Below the pieces are notes generated by a model. That model was not told where the DNA came from and did not search any database. It saw only the letters and a program-made list of their open reading frames with translations. A DNA stretch of 64,000 nucleotides from Terrabacter sp. Ter38 (GTDB lineage: Bacteria; Actinomycetota; Actinomycetes; Actinomycetales; Dermatophilaceae), in NCBI RefSeq assembly GCF_024519435.1, contig NZ_JALJRZ010000001.1, forward strand, positions 682,001 to 746,000. Direction: 5' to 3'. Position numbers and translations under genes: made by a program. This document shows, one piece after another, positions 38,051-47,612 of the stretch (the stretch's first letter is position 1; each line of letters begins with the position of its first letter).

Positions 38051-39007
38051 CTATGCGTGTGGGGCAGACAAGGGTCCGGCGACGGCGTTGTCGACCGGCT
38101 CCCCGGCGAGCAGCGCCTCGACCTGTCGGCGCACCAGGGCGATGGCGCGCGGGCGCATCGCGTCCGTCGCTCCTCCGACGTGCGGTGTGACGAGGACGCC
38201 CGGTGTCGTCCACAGCGGGTGGTCCTGCGGCAGCGGCTCGGGGTCGGTCACGTCGAGCGCGGCCCGCAGCCGGCCGGAGGCGCACTCGGCCACGAGGGCG
38301 TCGGTGTCGACGACCGGACCACGGGCCACGTTGACGAGGAGGGCGCCGTCCGGCATACGGCTGAGCAGCGACGCGTCGAACAGACGACGTGTCGCGGGGG
38401 TCAGCGGCACGATGACGACGACCACGTCGTGATCGGGCAGCAGGTCAGGCAGCTCGTCGATGCCGTGGACCTGCGGCACGAGCTCATCGCCCTCCCGGGC
38501 CCGAGATGCCACCGCCGTCAGGGTGACCTCGAACGGGGCGAAGCGCCGTGCGATGGCCCGGCCGATCTGCCCGTAGCCGACGACGAGCACCCGCCGGTCG
38601 GCCAGCGAGGAGCGCAGGCGCAGCGGCTCCCAGTGCCCTTCCTGCTGCGACCCGACGAACTCAGGGATGTCGCGGATGGACGACAAGGTCAGGGCCAGCG
38701 CGAGCTCCGCCGTCGAAGCGTCGTGGACGCCCGCCGCGTTGCAGAGGGTCACGCGCTCGGGCAGCTGACCGACGAACTGCTCGTAGCCGGCGCTCTGCAG
38801 CTGGACCACCTCGAGGGCGTCGAGGCCGCGGGTGACGTCGGCCAGGTCGAGGCTCGTCATGTACGGCATGACGGCGTAGCGGATCTCCGGACCGCGTGGG
38901 GGCGCCCCCTTCATGTCCCAGACGACCGCGTCGACACCGTCGAGGTCGGCGAGCGCGTCTGCGTACTCGGGCTCGGGCACGGACACGACGAGGGGAAGGA
39001 CAGCCAT
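38051..39007 (-). CDS. D-isomer-specific 2-hydroxyacid dehydrogenase
   Basis: 318 aa, NAD-dependent: the Rossmann motif VVGYGQIGRAIARRF, catalytic Arg in NVARGPVVD, Glu in DVTDPEPLPQDHPLW and His in TPHVGGAT. Substrate unknown (glyoxylate/hydroxypyruvate-type or phosphonate relatives). ATG 39007 lies 7 nt after TAGCGT, so it is leaderless. First of a three-gene run with the BNR and MoaD-like genes (14- and 17-bp gaps). Confidence 0.88.
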   Translation of the reverse strand: MAVLPLVVSVPEPEYADALADLDGVDAVVWDMKGAPPRGPEIRYAVMPYMTSLDLADVTRGLDALEVVQLQSAGYEQFVGQLPERVTLCNAAGVHDASTAELALALTLSSIRDIPEFVGSQQEGHWEPLRLRSSLADRRVLVVGYGQIGRAIARRFAPFEVTLTAVASRAREGDELVPQVHGIDELPDLLPDHDVVVVIVPLTPATRRLFDASLLSRMPDGALLVNVARGPVVDTDALVAECASGRLRAALDVTDPEPLPQDHPLWTTPGVLVTPHVGGATDAMRPRAIALVRRQVEALLAGEPVDNAVAGPLSAPHA

Positions 39008-39084
39008 GGCGCCCACGCTAGTCAGAACGAGTGGTCCGCAAGGGACCCGGGCCCCTCCCCCGCCACGCCGCTAGGCTCGCGCGG

Positions 39085-39747
39085 GTGACGAACCACCCCC
39101 GCGTCCTCGCCCTCGGCTCGGGTCGCCGTACCGCTCCCGAAGGTGGCGGCCGACCCACCGCTATAGACAAGCGACCCGTGGAGTCGTTCGCGGTGCGCGA
39201 CCCCGGCCCGAAGCACGGCGGTCTCGGCAGCGGAGTCGTCGGTGACGAGATCGGCAACCCGAAGCACCACGGCGGCGCGCTCCAGGCCGTCTACGCGTAC
39301 CCGCGCGAGGACCAGGAGTTCTGGGAGCAGCAGATCGGGCGCGCCATCCCCTCAGGGGGATTCGGCGAGAACATCACGACGCTCGGGGTGGACACGACAC
39401 ACGCGCTCGTCGGCGAGCTGTGGCGCATCGGGGACGTCGTGTTGCGGGTCGAGGTGCCGCGCACCCCGTGCCGCACCTTCGCCGCGCACGTGGGTGAGCC
39501 CCGCTGGGTGCGCCGCTTCACCGAGGCCGGGCGCACCGGCGCCTACCTCTCGGTCGTGACCGCCGGCACCGTGCACACCGGCGCGACCATCGAGATCGAG
39601 CGGCCCGCCCACGACATCGACCTGCTCGTGCTCTTCCGCGCCTTCACCGGCGACCTCGCCGCCGCCCGACGGGTCGTCGACGCCGACGTCGTCCACCCCG
39701 AGGTGCGCCACGGACTCGTCGAGACGCTCGAACGACGCGGGGGCTGA
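39085..39747 (+). CDS. MOSC domain protein (YiiM-like)
   Basis: 220 aa with a MOSC fold: GNPKHHGGALQAVYAY, a GGFGENITT loop and a conserved Cys in PRTPCRTFA that could bind molybdenum cofactor or sulfur. YiiM relatives reduce N-hydroxylated bases. GTG 39085 lies 7 nt after TAGGCT (39072-39077), so it is leaderless. Divergent from the 2-hydroxyacid dehydrogenase. Confidence 0.87.
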   Translation: MTNHPRVLALGSGRRTAPEGGGRPTAIDKRPVESFAVRDPGPKHGGLGSGVVGDEIGNPKHHGGALQAVYAYPREDQEFWEQQIGRAIPSGGFGENITTLGVDTTHALVGELWRIGDVVLRVEVPRTPCRTFAAHVGEPRWVRRFTEAGRTGAYLSVVTAGTVHTGATIEIERPAHDIDLLVLFRAFTGDLAAARRVVDADVVHPEVRHGLVETLERRGG

Positions 39748-39787
39748 GACACCGCGGTCCCACACGGCACGTGGGACACAATGAGGT

Positions 39788-40966
39788 ATGCCGCACCCCT
39801 CCCGACCGACCGGCCGCGCGCTCGTGGGCGGCGTGGTCGTCGCCCTGGTCACGGCCGCGTGCTCGACGGCCGAGCCCGCCGCACTCGAGACCCGTGCCGG
39901 CACGACCACCTCGGCGACCTCGAGCGCCACCGCCCCCACGGGGAGCACCTCGGCGCCGTCGTCCCCCACGACCCCAACGCGTCCGACCGCAGCCCAGCCG
40001 GCCGGACCCGTGACCCTGCTGAGCGGCCTCGACATCGCATGGTCGGTGGCCGTGCTGCCCGACGGCAGCGCCCTCGTGAGCGAGCGCAACACCGGCGTCG
40101 TCCACCACGTGCCCAAGCCCGGCTCCCGGGACAGGGCGACGGTCGCCGGGAAGCTGCCGATCACCCGCACGGAGGGCGAGGGCGGCCTGCTCGGGCTCGC
40201 CGTGCCCGAGGACTTCGACGCCGACCCCGTCTTCTACGCGTACTACTCGACCGAGAGCGACAACCGCATCGCCGCCGTGCCGTGGCGCGACAGGACGATC
40301 GGCGAACCCGTCGTCATCTTCTCCGGCATCCCGCGTGGTCGGAACCACAACGGGGGCCGCATCGCCTTCGGGCCTGACGGCTTCCTCTACGTCGGCACGG
40401 GCGAGGCCGGTGACACCTCGCTCTCGCAGAACCTCGACTCCCTCGGCGGGAAGATCCTGCGCATCACACCGGACGGCGACCCGGCCCCCGGCAACCCGTT
40501 CGGCGGTTCCCCGATCTGGTCCTACGGACACCGAAACGTCCAAGGGCTGGCTTGGGACAGTCGCAAACGCCTGTGGGCCAGCGAGTTCGGACAGAACACC
40601 TTCGACGAGCTCAATCTCGTCGAGCCCGGCAAGAACTACGGCTGGCCGGAGGTCGAGGGCCGTGCCGACAACCCGGACTACGTCGACCCCGTCGCCGAGT
40701 GGCCGACCTCCGAGATGTCGCCGAGCGGCATCGCCGTCGGGCCCGACGGCGCCGTCTACATGGCAGCCCTGCGCGGGCAGTCGGTGTGGCGGGTGCCGGT
40801 CGACGCCGACGGCTCCGCCGGCACACCGAGCCGCCATCTCCAAGGCACCTACGGGCGTGTCCGCGACATCCACTTCGTCGGCAGCCGGGTGTGGATCACG
40901 ACGAGCAACAACGACGGCGCCGACCGGCTCATCTCGCTGCCGCTCTCCGCGGTCGGAGCCGCATGA
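39788..40966 (+). CDS. PQQ-dependent sugar dehydrogenase-like lipoprotein
   Basis: 392 aa. Lipoprotein signal peptide (ALVTAACST, Cys about residue 25), a Thr/Ser/Pro-rich linker to about residue 72, then a six-bladed GDH/Sorbosone dehydrogenase beta-propeller with LPDGSALVSERNTG, EGGLLGLA, HNGGRIAFGPDG, SYGHRNVQGLAWD and ELNLVEPGKNYGWP. It would be anchored on the outer face of the membrane. Cofactor and substrate are assumed from the family only. CACAAT is a -10 candidate 5 nt from ATG 39788. Confidence 0.85.
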   Translation: MPHPSRPTGRALVGGVVVALVTAACSTAEPAALETRAGTTTSATSSATAPTGSTSAPSSPTTPTRPTAAQPAGPVTLLSGLDIAWSVAVLPDGSALVSERNTGVVHHVPKPGSRDRATVAGKLPITRTEGEGGLLGLAVPEDFDADPVFYAYYSTESDNRIAAVPWRDRTIGEPVVIFSGIPRGRNHNGGRIAFGPDGFLYVGTGEAGDTSLSQNLDSLGGKILRITPDGDPAPGNPFGGSPIWSYGHRNVQGLAWDSRKRLWASEFGQNTFDELNLVEPGKNYGWPEVEGRADNPDYVDPVAEWPTSEMSPSGIAVGPDGAVYMAALRGQSVWRVPVDADGSAGTPSRHLQGTYGRVRDIHFVGSRVWITTSNNDGADRLISLPLSAVGAA

Positions 40967-41075
40967 CCCGTCGCTGCCCCCTTCGCACCGCGTGGTCCGC
41001 CGTGGGCGCCCCAACCTGACTAGCCTGACGAGCAGGGGTCGGCACCGGCGCCACCCACGAGCAGGAGGGGCACCC

Positions 41076-41759
41076 ATGGGTTCGTACGACGAGATCCTCG
41101 ACCAGGTACCGATCGACCAGCTGGCGGGCCAGTTCGGGGTCGGGAGTGACGAGGTCCGCCAGGCGGCGGAGAGCGCCCTGCCCGCGCTGCTCGGCGGGCT
41201 CCACGCCAACGCCTCCGACCCCGCCGGCGCCGACTCGCTGCTCACGGCGCTCTCGGACCACCAGGGCACGATCAACGGACTCGACGACGTCGACGAGCAG
41301 GACGGGAAGGCCATCGTCGGCAACATCTTCGGCGGCAGCACCGACCAGGTCGTGGGCCGCCTCGGCGGTCTCGGCGGGACGTCCGGAAGCCTCGTGCAGA
41401 AGCTGCTGCCGATCCTCGCCCCGATCGTCATGTCGTGGCTCGCCAACAAGCTGGGGCAGGGCGGCCTGGGCGGGATGCTCGGCGGCGGGTCGAGCTCGGC
41501 CGGCACGACCACCACGGCGGGCAGCGGGTCGCCCGACGGTGGCCCGCTCTTCCCCGGTGGCGTGGGCGCCGACAGCGGACCGGTCCAGGCTCCGGGCAGC
41601 GCGACGTCGACGGGTGCCGCGTCCGGCGGCTCGAACCCGCTCCAGGACGTCCTCGGCCAGGTGCTCGGTGGCGGCTCCGGCTCGACCGGTGGCAGCGGGG
41701 GCGCCGGTGACATCCTCGGTGGCCTGCTCGGAGGCCTCCTCGGCGGCGGCAAGCACTGA
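41076..41759 (+). CDS. DUF937 protein with Gly/Ser-rich tail
   Basis: 227 aa. N-terminal DUF937 domain (SYDEILDQVP, GGLHANA, KLLPILAPIVMSWLANK), then a Gly/Ser/Thr/Pro-rich linker and a C-terminal repeat of LGGLLGG type. No signal peptide. ATG 41076 has GGAGGGG upstream, and TAGCCT (41021-41026) is a likely -10. Function unknown. Confidence 0.85.
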   Translation: MGSYDEILDQVPIDQLAGQFGVGSDEVRQAAESALPALLGGLHANASDPAGADSLLTALSDHQGTINGLDDVDEQDGKAIVGNIFGGSTDQVVGRLGGLGGTSGSLVQKLLPILAPIVMSWLANKLGQGGLGGMLGGGSSSAGTTTTAGSGSPDGGPLFPGGVGADSGPVQAPGSATSTGAASGGSNPLQDVLGQVLGGGSGSTGGSGGAGDILGGLLGGLLGGGKH

Positions 41760-41769
41760 CCCCAACCCA

Positions 41770-41957
41770 CGTCAACCGTCGAGAGGCCACGAGCGGCCGC
41801 CCCTCAACCGTCGAGGGGCCACCAGGTGCCGCCGTGCACAGGTCGAGGGGCCACTTTCTGTGACCAGAAGTGGCCTCTCGACGTGGGTGAAGCGGCGGGA
41901 GGTGGCCCCTCGACGGTGGGGAAGCGGCCGAAGGTGGCCTTTCGACGGTTGCGGGGC
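41770..41957. repeat. Palindromic array of six 32-bp units (3 direct + 3 inverted)
   Basis: GGCCAC occurs at 41785, 41817 and 41849 on the plus strand and its complement GTGGCC at 41870, 41902 and 41934: exactly 32 bp between neighbours on each side. Each unit carries a core like GTCGAGGGGCCAC plus a GCCGC spacer. The two halves mirror each other around about 41862, filling the convergent spacer between the DUF937 gene and gatB. It may act as a bidirectional terminator or be an expanded palindromic element. Confidence 0.8.
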
Positions 41958-41963
41958 GGGGGT

Positions 41964-43511
41964 CTACTGGAGCTTGGCGAGGATGAGCTCGCGGGCCTTG
42001 CCGGCGTCGGCCTGGCCCTTCATCTCCTTCATGACCTGGCCGATGAGCGCACCCGCGGCCGCCACCTTGCCGTCGCGGATCTTGGCCGCGACGTCGGGGT
42101 TGGCCTCGATGACCTTGTCGACGGCGGCCTCGAGGGCGCCGTCGTCCTGGACGAGCTCGAGCCCACGTGCGTCGGCCACTGCCGTCGGGGTGCCCTCGCC
42201 GGCGAGCACGCCGTCGAGCACCTGGCGCGCCATCGAGTCGTTGAGGCGCCCTGCTGCGACCATCCCGTCGAGCTCGGCGACGTGCGCCGGCGTCAGACCC
42301 AGCCCGGCGGCGTACGTGACGATGTCCTGACCCTCGGCGTTGGCGCGCCGTGACGGCTCACCGAGCCACCACTTCTTCGCCGCGCCGGCGCTCGCGCCGG
42401 CTGCGACGGTCTCCTCGATGAGCTCAACCGCTCCGGCGTTGACGACGTCACGCATCTCGAGATCGCTGTAGCCCCAGTCGGACTGGAGCCGCTTGCGACG
42501 GAGGCCGGGAGGCTCGGGGAGCGTGCCCCGCAGGGTCTCGACGGTCTCACGCGTCGGTGCGACCGGCACGAGGTCGGGCTCGGGGAAGTAGCGGTAGTCC
42601 TCGGCGTCGGACTTGACGCGTCCCGAGGTCGTGATGCCGGTGTCCTCGTGCCAGTGCCGGGTCTCCTGGAGGATCGAGCCTCCGCCGTCGAGGATCGCCG
42701 CGTGCCGCGAGATCTCGTAGCGCACCGCCCGCTCGACGGAGCGGAGCGAGTTGACGTTCTTGGTCTCGGTGCGCGTGCCGAGCGGCACCGCGAGCTGGGC
42801 CTCGTCGAGCGGCTCGCCGACGCGCGGGCGCAGCGACACGTTGGCGTCGCAGCGCATCGAACCCTGCTCCATCTTGACGTCGCTGACGTCGAGGGCGCGC
42901 AGCAGGTCGCGCAGCGCCGAGACGTAGGCCTTGGCGACCTCGGGCGCGCGCTCCCCCGCCCCGACCATGGGCTTGGTGACGATCTCGATGAGCGGGATGC
43001 CGGCGCGGTTGTAGTCGACGAGCGAGTGGTCGGCGCCGTGGATGCGACCGGTCGCGCCGCCGATGTGCAGCGACTTGCCGGTGTCCTCCTCCATGTGCGC
43101 GCGCTCGATCTCGACGCGGTAGACGCTGCCGTCCTCGAGCTCGACGTCGAGGTGGCCCTCGAAGGCGATCGGCTCGTCGTACTGCGAGGTCTGGAAGTTC
43201 TTGGGCATGTCCGGGTAGAAGTAGTTCTTCCGGGCGAAGCGGCACCACTCGGCGATCTCGCAGTTGAGCGCCAGGCCGATGCGGATCGCCGACTCGACGG
43301 CCTTCTCGTTGACGACGGGCAGTGCGCCGGGCAGGCCGAGGCACACCGGGCAGACCTGCGAGTTGGGCTCGGCGCCGAACTCCGTCGGGCAGCCGCAGAA
43401 CATCTTCGTGGCCGTGTGCAGCTCGACGTGGACCTCGAGACCCATGACCGGGTCGAACTTCGTCATGGCCTCGTCGTAGTCCATGACGGCATCCGTCGCG
43501 ACGGTGGTCAT
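41964..43511 (-). CDS. gatB: Aspartyl/glutamyl-tRNA amidotransferase subunit B
   Basis: 515 aa; with GatA and GatC it converts misacylated Glu-tRNA-Gln and Asp-tRNA-Asn. GLEVHVEL, the zinc Cys pairs (CGCPTEF and CPVCLGLPG), [18 protein letters not shown] and a C-terminal tRNA-binding YqeY-like domain are present. ATG 43511 lies 1 nt past the gatA stop. Confidence 0.97.
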   Translation of the reverse strand: MTTVATDAVMDYDEAMTKFDPVMGLEVHVELHTATKMFCGCPTEFGAEPNSQVCPVCLGLPGALPVVNEKAVESAIRIGLALNCEIAEWCRFARKNYFYPDMPKNFQTSQYDEPIAFEGHLDVELEDGSVYRVEIERAHMEEDTGKSLHIGGATGRIHGADHSLVDYNRAGIPLIEIVTKPMVGAGERAPEVAKAYVSALRDLLRALDVSDVKMEQGSMRCDANVSLRPRVGEPLDEAQLAVPLGTRTETKNVNSLRSVERAVRYEISRHAAILDGGGSILQETRHWHEDTGITTSGRVKSDAEDYRYFPEPDLVPVAPTRETVETLRGTLPEPPGLRRKRLQSDWGYSDLEMRDVVNAGAVELIEETVAAGASAGAAKKWWLGEPSRRANAEGQDIVTYAAGLGLTPAHVAELDGMVAAGRLNDSMARQVLDGVLAGEGTPTAVADARGLELVQDDGALEAAVDKVIEANPDVAAKIRDGKVAAAGALIGQVMKEMKGQADAGKARELILAKLQ

Positions 43512-43512
43512 G

Positions 43513-45048
43513 TCAGGCTCCCTTCGCAGCAGCAGCGCCCAGCTCGGGCGCGCGGTCGAGGATCGGACCGCCCCAGCGGTCGACGAGCGCGGCCTCGAGG
43601 GCGGCGCCGACGGAGTAGAGACGCTCGTCCTTCATCGCCGGGGCCAGGATCTGGATGCCGGCCGGCAGCCCGTCCTCGTCGGCGAGCCCGGACGGGATCG
43701 ACATGCCGGGGACGCCGGCGAGGTTGGCCGGGATGGTGGCGATGTCGTTGAGGTACATGGCCATCGGGTCCTCGAGCTTGTCACCGAGCTTGAACGCCGT
43801 CGTCGGGGCTGTCGGGCTGACGAGCACGTCGACCTGGGCGTACGCCTCGTCGAAGTCCTGCGCGATGAGCGCGCGCACCTTCTGCGCCGAGCCGTAGTAG
43901 GCGTCGTAGTAGCCGGAGCTGAGGGCGTAGGTGCCCAGGATGATGCGGCGCTTGACCTCGGGTCCGAAGCCCGCGTCTCGCGTGGCGGCCATGACCTGCT
44001 CGGCGCTCGGTGCGTCGACGCCCTCGGGCAGCACGCGCATGCCGTAGCGCATCGCGTCGAACTTGGCGAGGTTGCTCGACGCCTCGCTCGGGAGGATGAG
44101 GTAGTAGGTCGCGAGGGCGTACTCGAAGTTCGGGCAGCTCACCTCGACGACCTGGGCGCCGAGCTCCTCGAGCAGTGCGACGGACTCGTCGAAGCGGGCG
44201 CGCACGCCGGGCTGGTAGCCCTCGCCGCCCAGCTCCTTGACGACGCCGATGCGCATGCCCTTGACGCTGGCGGCGCGAGCGGCCTCGACGACCGGCGGGA
44301 CCGGCGCGTCGATCGAGGTCGAGTCCATCGGGTCGTGGCCACCCATGACGGCGTGGAGCAGGGCGGTGTCGAGGACCGTGCGACCGCACGGGCCGGCCTG
44401 GTCGAGGGAGCTCGCGAGCGCGACGAGGCCGTAGCGCGAGACGCCGCCGTAGGTCGGCTTGGTGCCGACCGTCGCCGTGACGGCGGCGGGCTGGCGGATC
44501 GAGCCGCCGGTGTCGGTGCCGGTCGCGAGCGGCGCCTGGAAGGAGGCGAGCACCGAGCTCGAGCCACCACCCGAGCCGCCCGGGATCCGGTCGAGGTCCC
44601 ACGGGTTGTGCGACGGCCCGTAGGCCGAGTGCTCGGTCGAGGAGCCCATCGCGAACTCGTCCATGTTCGTCTTGCCGAGGATCGGCAGGCCGGCCTCGCG
44701 CAGCTTCGACACGACGGTCGCGTCGTAGGGCGGGATCCACCCCTCGAGGATCTTGCTGCCGCACGTCGTCGGCAGGCCCTTCGTCGTCATGACGTCCTTG
44801 ACGGCGATCGGCACCCCGGCGAGGGCGCCGAGGGTCTCGCCGGCCCGACGTCGCTCGTCGACCGCCCGGGCCTGGGCGAGCGCCCCGGCCCCGTCGACGT
44901 GGAGGTAGGAGTGCACCTGGCCGTCGACGGCGGCGATCCGGTCGAGGTGCGCCTGGGTCACCTCGACGGAGCTGATGGTTCCGCTCGCGAGCGCGCCGGC
45001 CAGGTCGGCGGCGCTGGCCCTCGTCAGGTCAGTTGGCAGGTCGGTCAC
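43513..45048 (-). CDS. gatA: Aspartyl/glutamyl-tRNA amidotransferase subunit A
   Basis: 511-aa amidase-signature glutaminase subunit. The Ser-cisSer-Lys triad is K84 (VPIAVKDV), S159 (PGGSGGGSS) and S183 ([11 protein letters not shown]), with the same spacing as in S. aureus GatA. GTG 45048 has GAAGG upstream. 112 bp after gatC, with a palindrome in the spacer. Confidence 0.97.
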   Translation of the reverse strand: MTDLPTDLTRASAADLAGALASGTISSVEVTQAHLDRIAAVDGQVHSYLHVDGAGALAQARAVDERRRAGETLGALAGVPIAVKDVMTTKGLPTTCGSKILEGWIPPYDATVVSKLREAGLPILGKTNMDEFAMGSSTEHSAYGPSHNPWDLDRIPGGSGGGSSSVLASFQAPLATGTDTGGSIRQPAAVTATVGTKPTYGGVSRYGLVALASSLDQAGPCGRTVLDTALLHAVMGGHDPMDSTSIDAPVPPVVEAARAASVKGMRIGVVKELGGEGYQPGVRARFDESVALLEELGAQVVEVSCPNFEYALATYYLILPSEASSNLAKFDAMRYGMRVLPEGVDAPSAEQVMAATRDAGFGPEVKRRIILGTYALSSGYYDAYYGSAQKVRALIAQDFDEAYAQVDVLVSPTAPTTAFKLGDKLEDPMAMYLNDIATIPANLAGVPGMSIPSGLADEDGLPAGIQILAPAMKDERLYSVGAALEAALVDRWGGPILDRAPELGAAAAKGA

Positions 45049-45111
45049 GTCAGTGCCTTCGGTTCGTAGCTGCTGCGACAGGAGTGTTCGTGGTGCCCGT
45101 CACGGGCGGGG

Positions 45112-45145
45112 GCGTATGCCGGGTGCCCGGGACCGCGGCATACGC
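45112..45145. repeat. Inverted repeat in the gatC-gatA spacer
   Basis: GCGTATGCCG (45112-45121) and CGGCATACGC (45136-45145) can pair around a 14-nt loop. Both arms contain the GTATGCC word that recurs throughout the window. Confidence 0.6.
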
Positions 45146-45160
45146 GGGCTTCAGGGTGGC

Positions 45161-45457
45161 TCAGTCCTCGTCGAGGATGCGCGGCACCGAGAAGCGCTGC
45201 TGCTCGGCCTCGGGCGCCCCGGCGAGCACGGCCTCCGCGCCGAGGCTGGGGCGCACCACGTCGGGGCGGGTCACGTTGGTCAGCGGCATCGGGTGCGACA
45301 TCGGGGCGACGCCGTCGGTCGGGGCCTGCTGGACCTTGGCCACGGACTCGAGGATGACTCCGAGCTCACCCACCATGCGGTCGAGCTCGGCGTCCGAGAG
45401 CTCGATCCGGGCGAGGCCGGCCAGGTGGGCTACGTCGTCGCGGGACAGGGATGACAT
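45161..45457 (-). CDS. gatC: Aspartyl/glutamyl-tRNA amidotransferase subunit C
   Basis: 98-aa stabilising subunit of GatCAB: LSRDDVAHLAGLARIELSD at the N-terminus and LREDVV-like MPLTNVTRPDVV later. ATG 45457 lies 7 nt after TAGACT (45465-45470 on the minus strand), so the operon message is probably leaderless. First gene of gatCAB. Confidence 0.95.
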   Translation of the reverse strand: MSSLSRDDVAHLAGLARIELSDAELDRMVGELGVILESVAKVQQAPTDGVAPMSHPMPLTNVTRPDVVRPSLGAEAVLAGAPEAEQQRFSVPRILDED

Positions 45458-45632
45458 GCGGGCCAGTCTATGGGGCAGCCCCTCGGACCCGGACCACGGT
45501 CCGGAGCCCCACGGACACCGCGCGCCCTCTCGTGCTCCCGCGCCCCGGAAGTCGTCCGGGGCAGGGCGTGTCCTGCCGCCGGTCTCGCTCGTTGACCACG
45601 TCGGATCCACGAGCCACCTAGGAGAACCCTCG

Positions 45633-46238
45633 ATGACGAGCCCGGCCAGCCCGACCACGACGACGACCGCGCCCAGCCAGGACGCGCCAGCGGCTCCCGC
45701 CCCCGCCGCCGAGGCGGCCGACCCGCCCCCCACCGCCGCGGCCGGCCCAGCACCCACCCCGACGACGACCGACACGTCCACCGCCGCGCCGACCGCCGCA
45801 CCGACCGAGACGTCGACCGACGCGCCGACCGACCGGGCCTCTGCCAAGGCCGAGATGGCCGAGGTCGCCCCACGGGCGCGCCGATCCACCGACGTGCGGG
45901 CCGGGGCCCGCCGCGCCGCGACCCTCACCGGAACCGGCATCAGGCGCGTGCGCACCCTGCTCGGCGAGATCGTCTGGTTCGTGTGCCTGCTCGCCGCCAC
46001 GGCCCTCCTGCTCGGAGCCGTCCTCGTCGTGCTGGACGCCAACACGAGCAATGCCCTCGTGGCAGCGGTCCTGCGCGCCGCCGACTGGGCCGACCTCGAC
46101 GTCTTCAGCCGCACCGCCGGTGTCAAGCAGTTCACCGGGGACGGCGCCGTCGTCAAGAACACCATCACCAACTGGGGTCTCGGCGCCGTCGCCTGGCTCG
46201 TCGTCGGCCGGGTCGCGCGCCGCATCCTCACGCCCTGA
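45633..46238 (+). CDS. Membrane protein with Thr/Pro/Ala-rich N-terminus
   Basis: 201 aa, not recognised. The first about 75 residues are Thr/Pro/Ala-rich and disordered, a basic Arg-rich stretch follows (RAGARRAATLTGTGIRRVR), then one clear transmembrane segment (EIVWFVCLLAATALLLGAV) and a second weaker hydrophobic stretch near the C-terminus before RVARRIL. ATG 45633 has AGGAG 9 nt upstream. Confidence 0.7.
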   Translation: MTSPASPTTTTTAPSQDAPAAPAPAAEAADPPPTAAAGPAPTPTTTDTSTAAPTAAPTETSTDAPTDRASAKAEMAEVAPRARRSTDVRAGARRAATLTGTGIRRVRTLLGEIVWFVCLLAATALLLGAVLVVLDANTSNALVAAVLRAADWADLDVFSRTAGVKQFTGDGAVVKNTITNWGLGAVAWLVVGRVARRILTP

Positions 46239-46283
46239 CGCTCCGCCGACGTCGTCACGCAGGCTGAGCTGCGCTACGCTTCT

Positions 46284-46304
46284 TTTGCTAACACTGTTCG
46301 CAAA
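46284..46304. promoter_or_regulatory. TetR-type operator before the glycosyltransferase
   Basis: Imperfect 21-bp palindrome with left arm TTTGCTAACA and right arm TGTTCGCAAA around a central C (one mismatch). It lies between a TACGCT -10 candidate (46275-46280) and the ribosome site. The TetR gene 1.3 kb downstream in the same direction is the obvious candidate ligand-responsive repressor. Confidence 0.7.
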
Positions 46305-46315
46305 GGAGTGGTCGT

Positions 46316-47560
46316 GTGAAGGTCCTCATGCTCGCCCCGGGCACCCGCGGAGACGTCGCCCCAGCCGCCGGCCTCGGCAGGTCGTTCGTCGACGACGGGC
46401 ACGACGTGGCGATCGTCGCGGGGGCGGAGTACGCGCGCCTCGTGGTCGAGGCCGGCTGCACGCACGTCGGCTTCGACGCCCCGATGACGCTGCCCGAGCC
46501 GTCGGACCCCGACTCGTCCGAGGGGCGGAGGGGGCCTGGTGTCGCCGCCTACCTCAGGGTGCTCCGTTCCTACATGGACGACGCCGCGACGGCCGCCCTC
46601 GCGGCTGCCCCAGGTGCCGACGTCGTCCTCACCAACGCGATCTCGCCCTACGGCCACGACATCGCCGAGCACCTCGGGGTGCCGTCGGCCGCGGCCCTCC
46701 TCCAGCCGGCAGAGCCGAGCAGCGCATACCCGCCGATGATCGCCAGCCGGCGCGACCTGGGTCCGGCGAACCGGCTGGCCGGACGCCTTGCCGAGCGTGT
46801 GCGCACGCCGTACGACGCCGCCTGCGCCCGGGTGCGTTCCGAGCTCGGCCTGCCTGCTGAGAGCCGCGCGCACGCGCAGCGGCGACGCCGAGCGGCGAGC
46901 CTGCCGGTGCACCACGGGATCAGCCCGGTCGTCCTCCCACGACCGAGCGACTGGTCGGACCGGCTGAGCCTCGACGGCTTCTGGTGGCCGGCACCGGTGG
47001 GATCCGGAATGCCAGAAGCCGCACTGGCCGAGGCCCTGGCCTCGGGTCCGCCGCCGGTCGTCGTCAGCCTCGGCAGCCTCCCACCGGGGGGCGCCGTCGT
47101 CCGCGCGGTCGCCGATGCGGTGCGGGGCACCGGGCTGCGCACCGTCCTGCAGGGCGCGGCTCTCGAGGCCACCGCGAGACACCTGGCGGACGAGCTCGGC
47201 CCCGACCGGGTCCTCCATGTCGGGGACGTGCCGCACGCGTGGCTCCTCCCCCGTGCGGCCGCTGTCGTCCATCACGCCGGTGCCGGCGTCACCGCTGCCG
47301 CCCTCCGGGCCGGCGTACCGTCGGTGCCCCTCCCGATGCACACCGACCAGCCGTTCTGGGCGCGCCGGCTCGTGGCCCTGTCCGCCGGCACCGCACCCGT
47401 CCCCATGACGCGGGTCAGCGGCGAGGTGCTGGCAGCTCGCATGACCGAGGCCGTGACGTCGCGAGAACTGCGCGACGGGGCGGCGTTAGTCCGCGACGCG
47501 ATCGCCCGCGAGGACGGGACTGCGCCGTTGCGGGCCTGGTTGCAGCGGGTCGGCGCATGA
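46316..47560 (+). CDS. GT1-family (UGT-like) glycosyltransferase
   Basis: 414 aa, GT-B fold: N-terminal MKVLMLAPGTRGDVAPAAGL and C-terminal nucleotide-sugar motif HHAGAGVTAAALRAGVPSVPLP plus HTDQPFWARRL, as in macrolide and sterol glucosyltransferases. The acceptor is unknown; relatives glycosylate antibiotics, sterols or rhamnolipid precursors. AAAGGAG precedes GTG 46316. A TetR operator overlaps its leader, so it is likely inducible. Confidence 0.87.
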   Translation: MKVLMLAPGTRGDVAPAAGLGRSFVDDGHDVAIVAGAEYARLVVEAGCTHVGFDAPMTLPEPSDPDSSEGRRGPGVAAYLRVLRSYMDDAATAALAAAPGADVVLTNAISPYGHDIAEHLGVPSAAALLQPAEPSSAYPPMIASRRDLGPANRLAGRLAERVRTPYDAACARVRSELGLPAESRAHAQRRRRAASLPVHHGISPVVLPRPSDWSDRLSLDGFWWPAPVGSGMPEAALAEALASGPPPVVVSLGSLPPGGAVVRAVADAVRGTGLRTVLQGAALEATARHLADELGPDRVLHVGDVPHAWLLPRAAAVVHHAGAGVTAAALRAGVPSVPLPMHTDQPFWARRLVALSAGTAPVPMTRVSGEVLAARMTEAVTSRELRDGAALVRDAIAREDGTAPLRAWLQRVGA

Positions 47561-47612
47561 CCGGGCGGACCCCGGCGCGGGTCGGCCCGCCGACGGCGTC
47601 GAGACTCGACCG

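Noticed and set aside
41770-41957. CRISPR array
   Set aside because: The period is 32 bp but units have no unique spacers of constant size, half are inverted, and there are no cas genes nearby.
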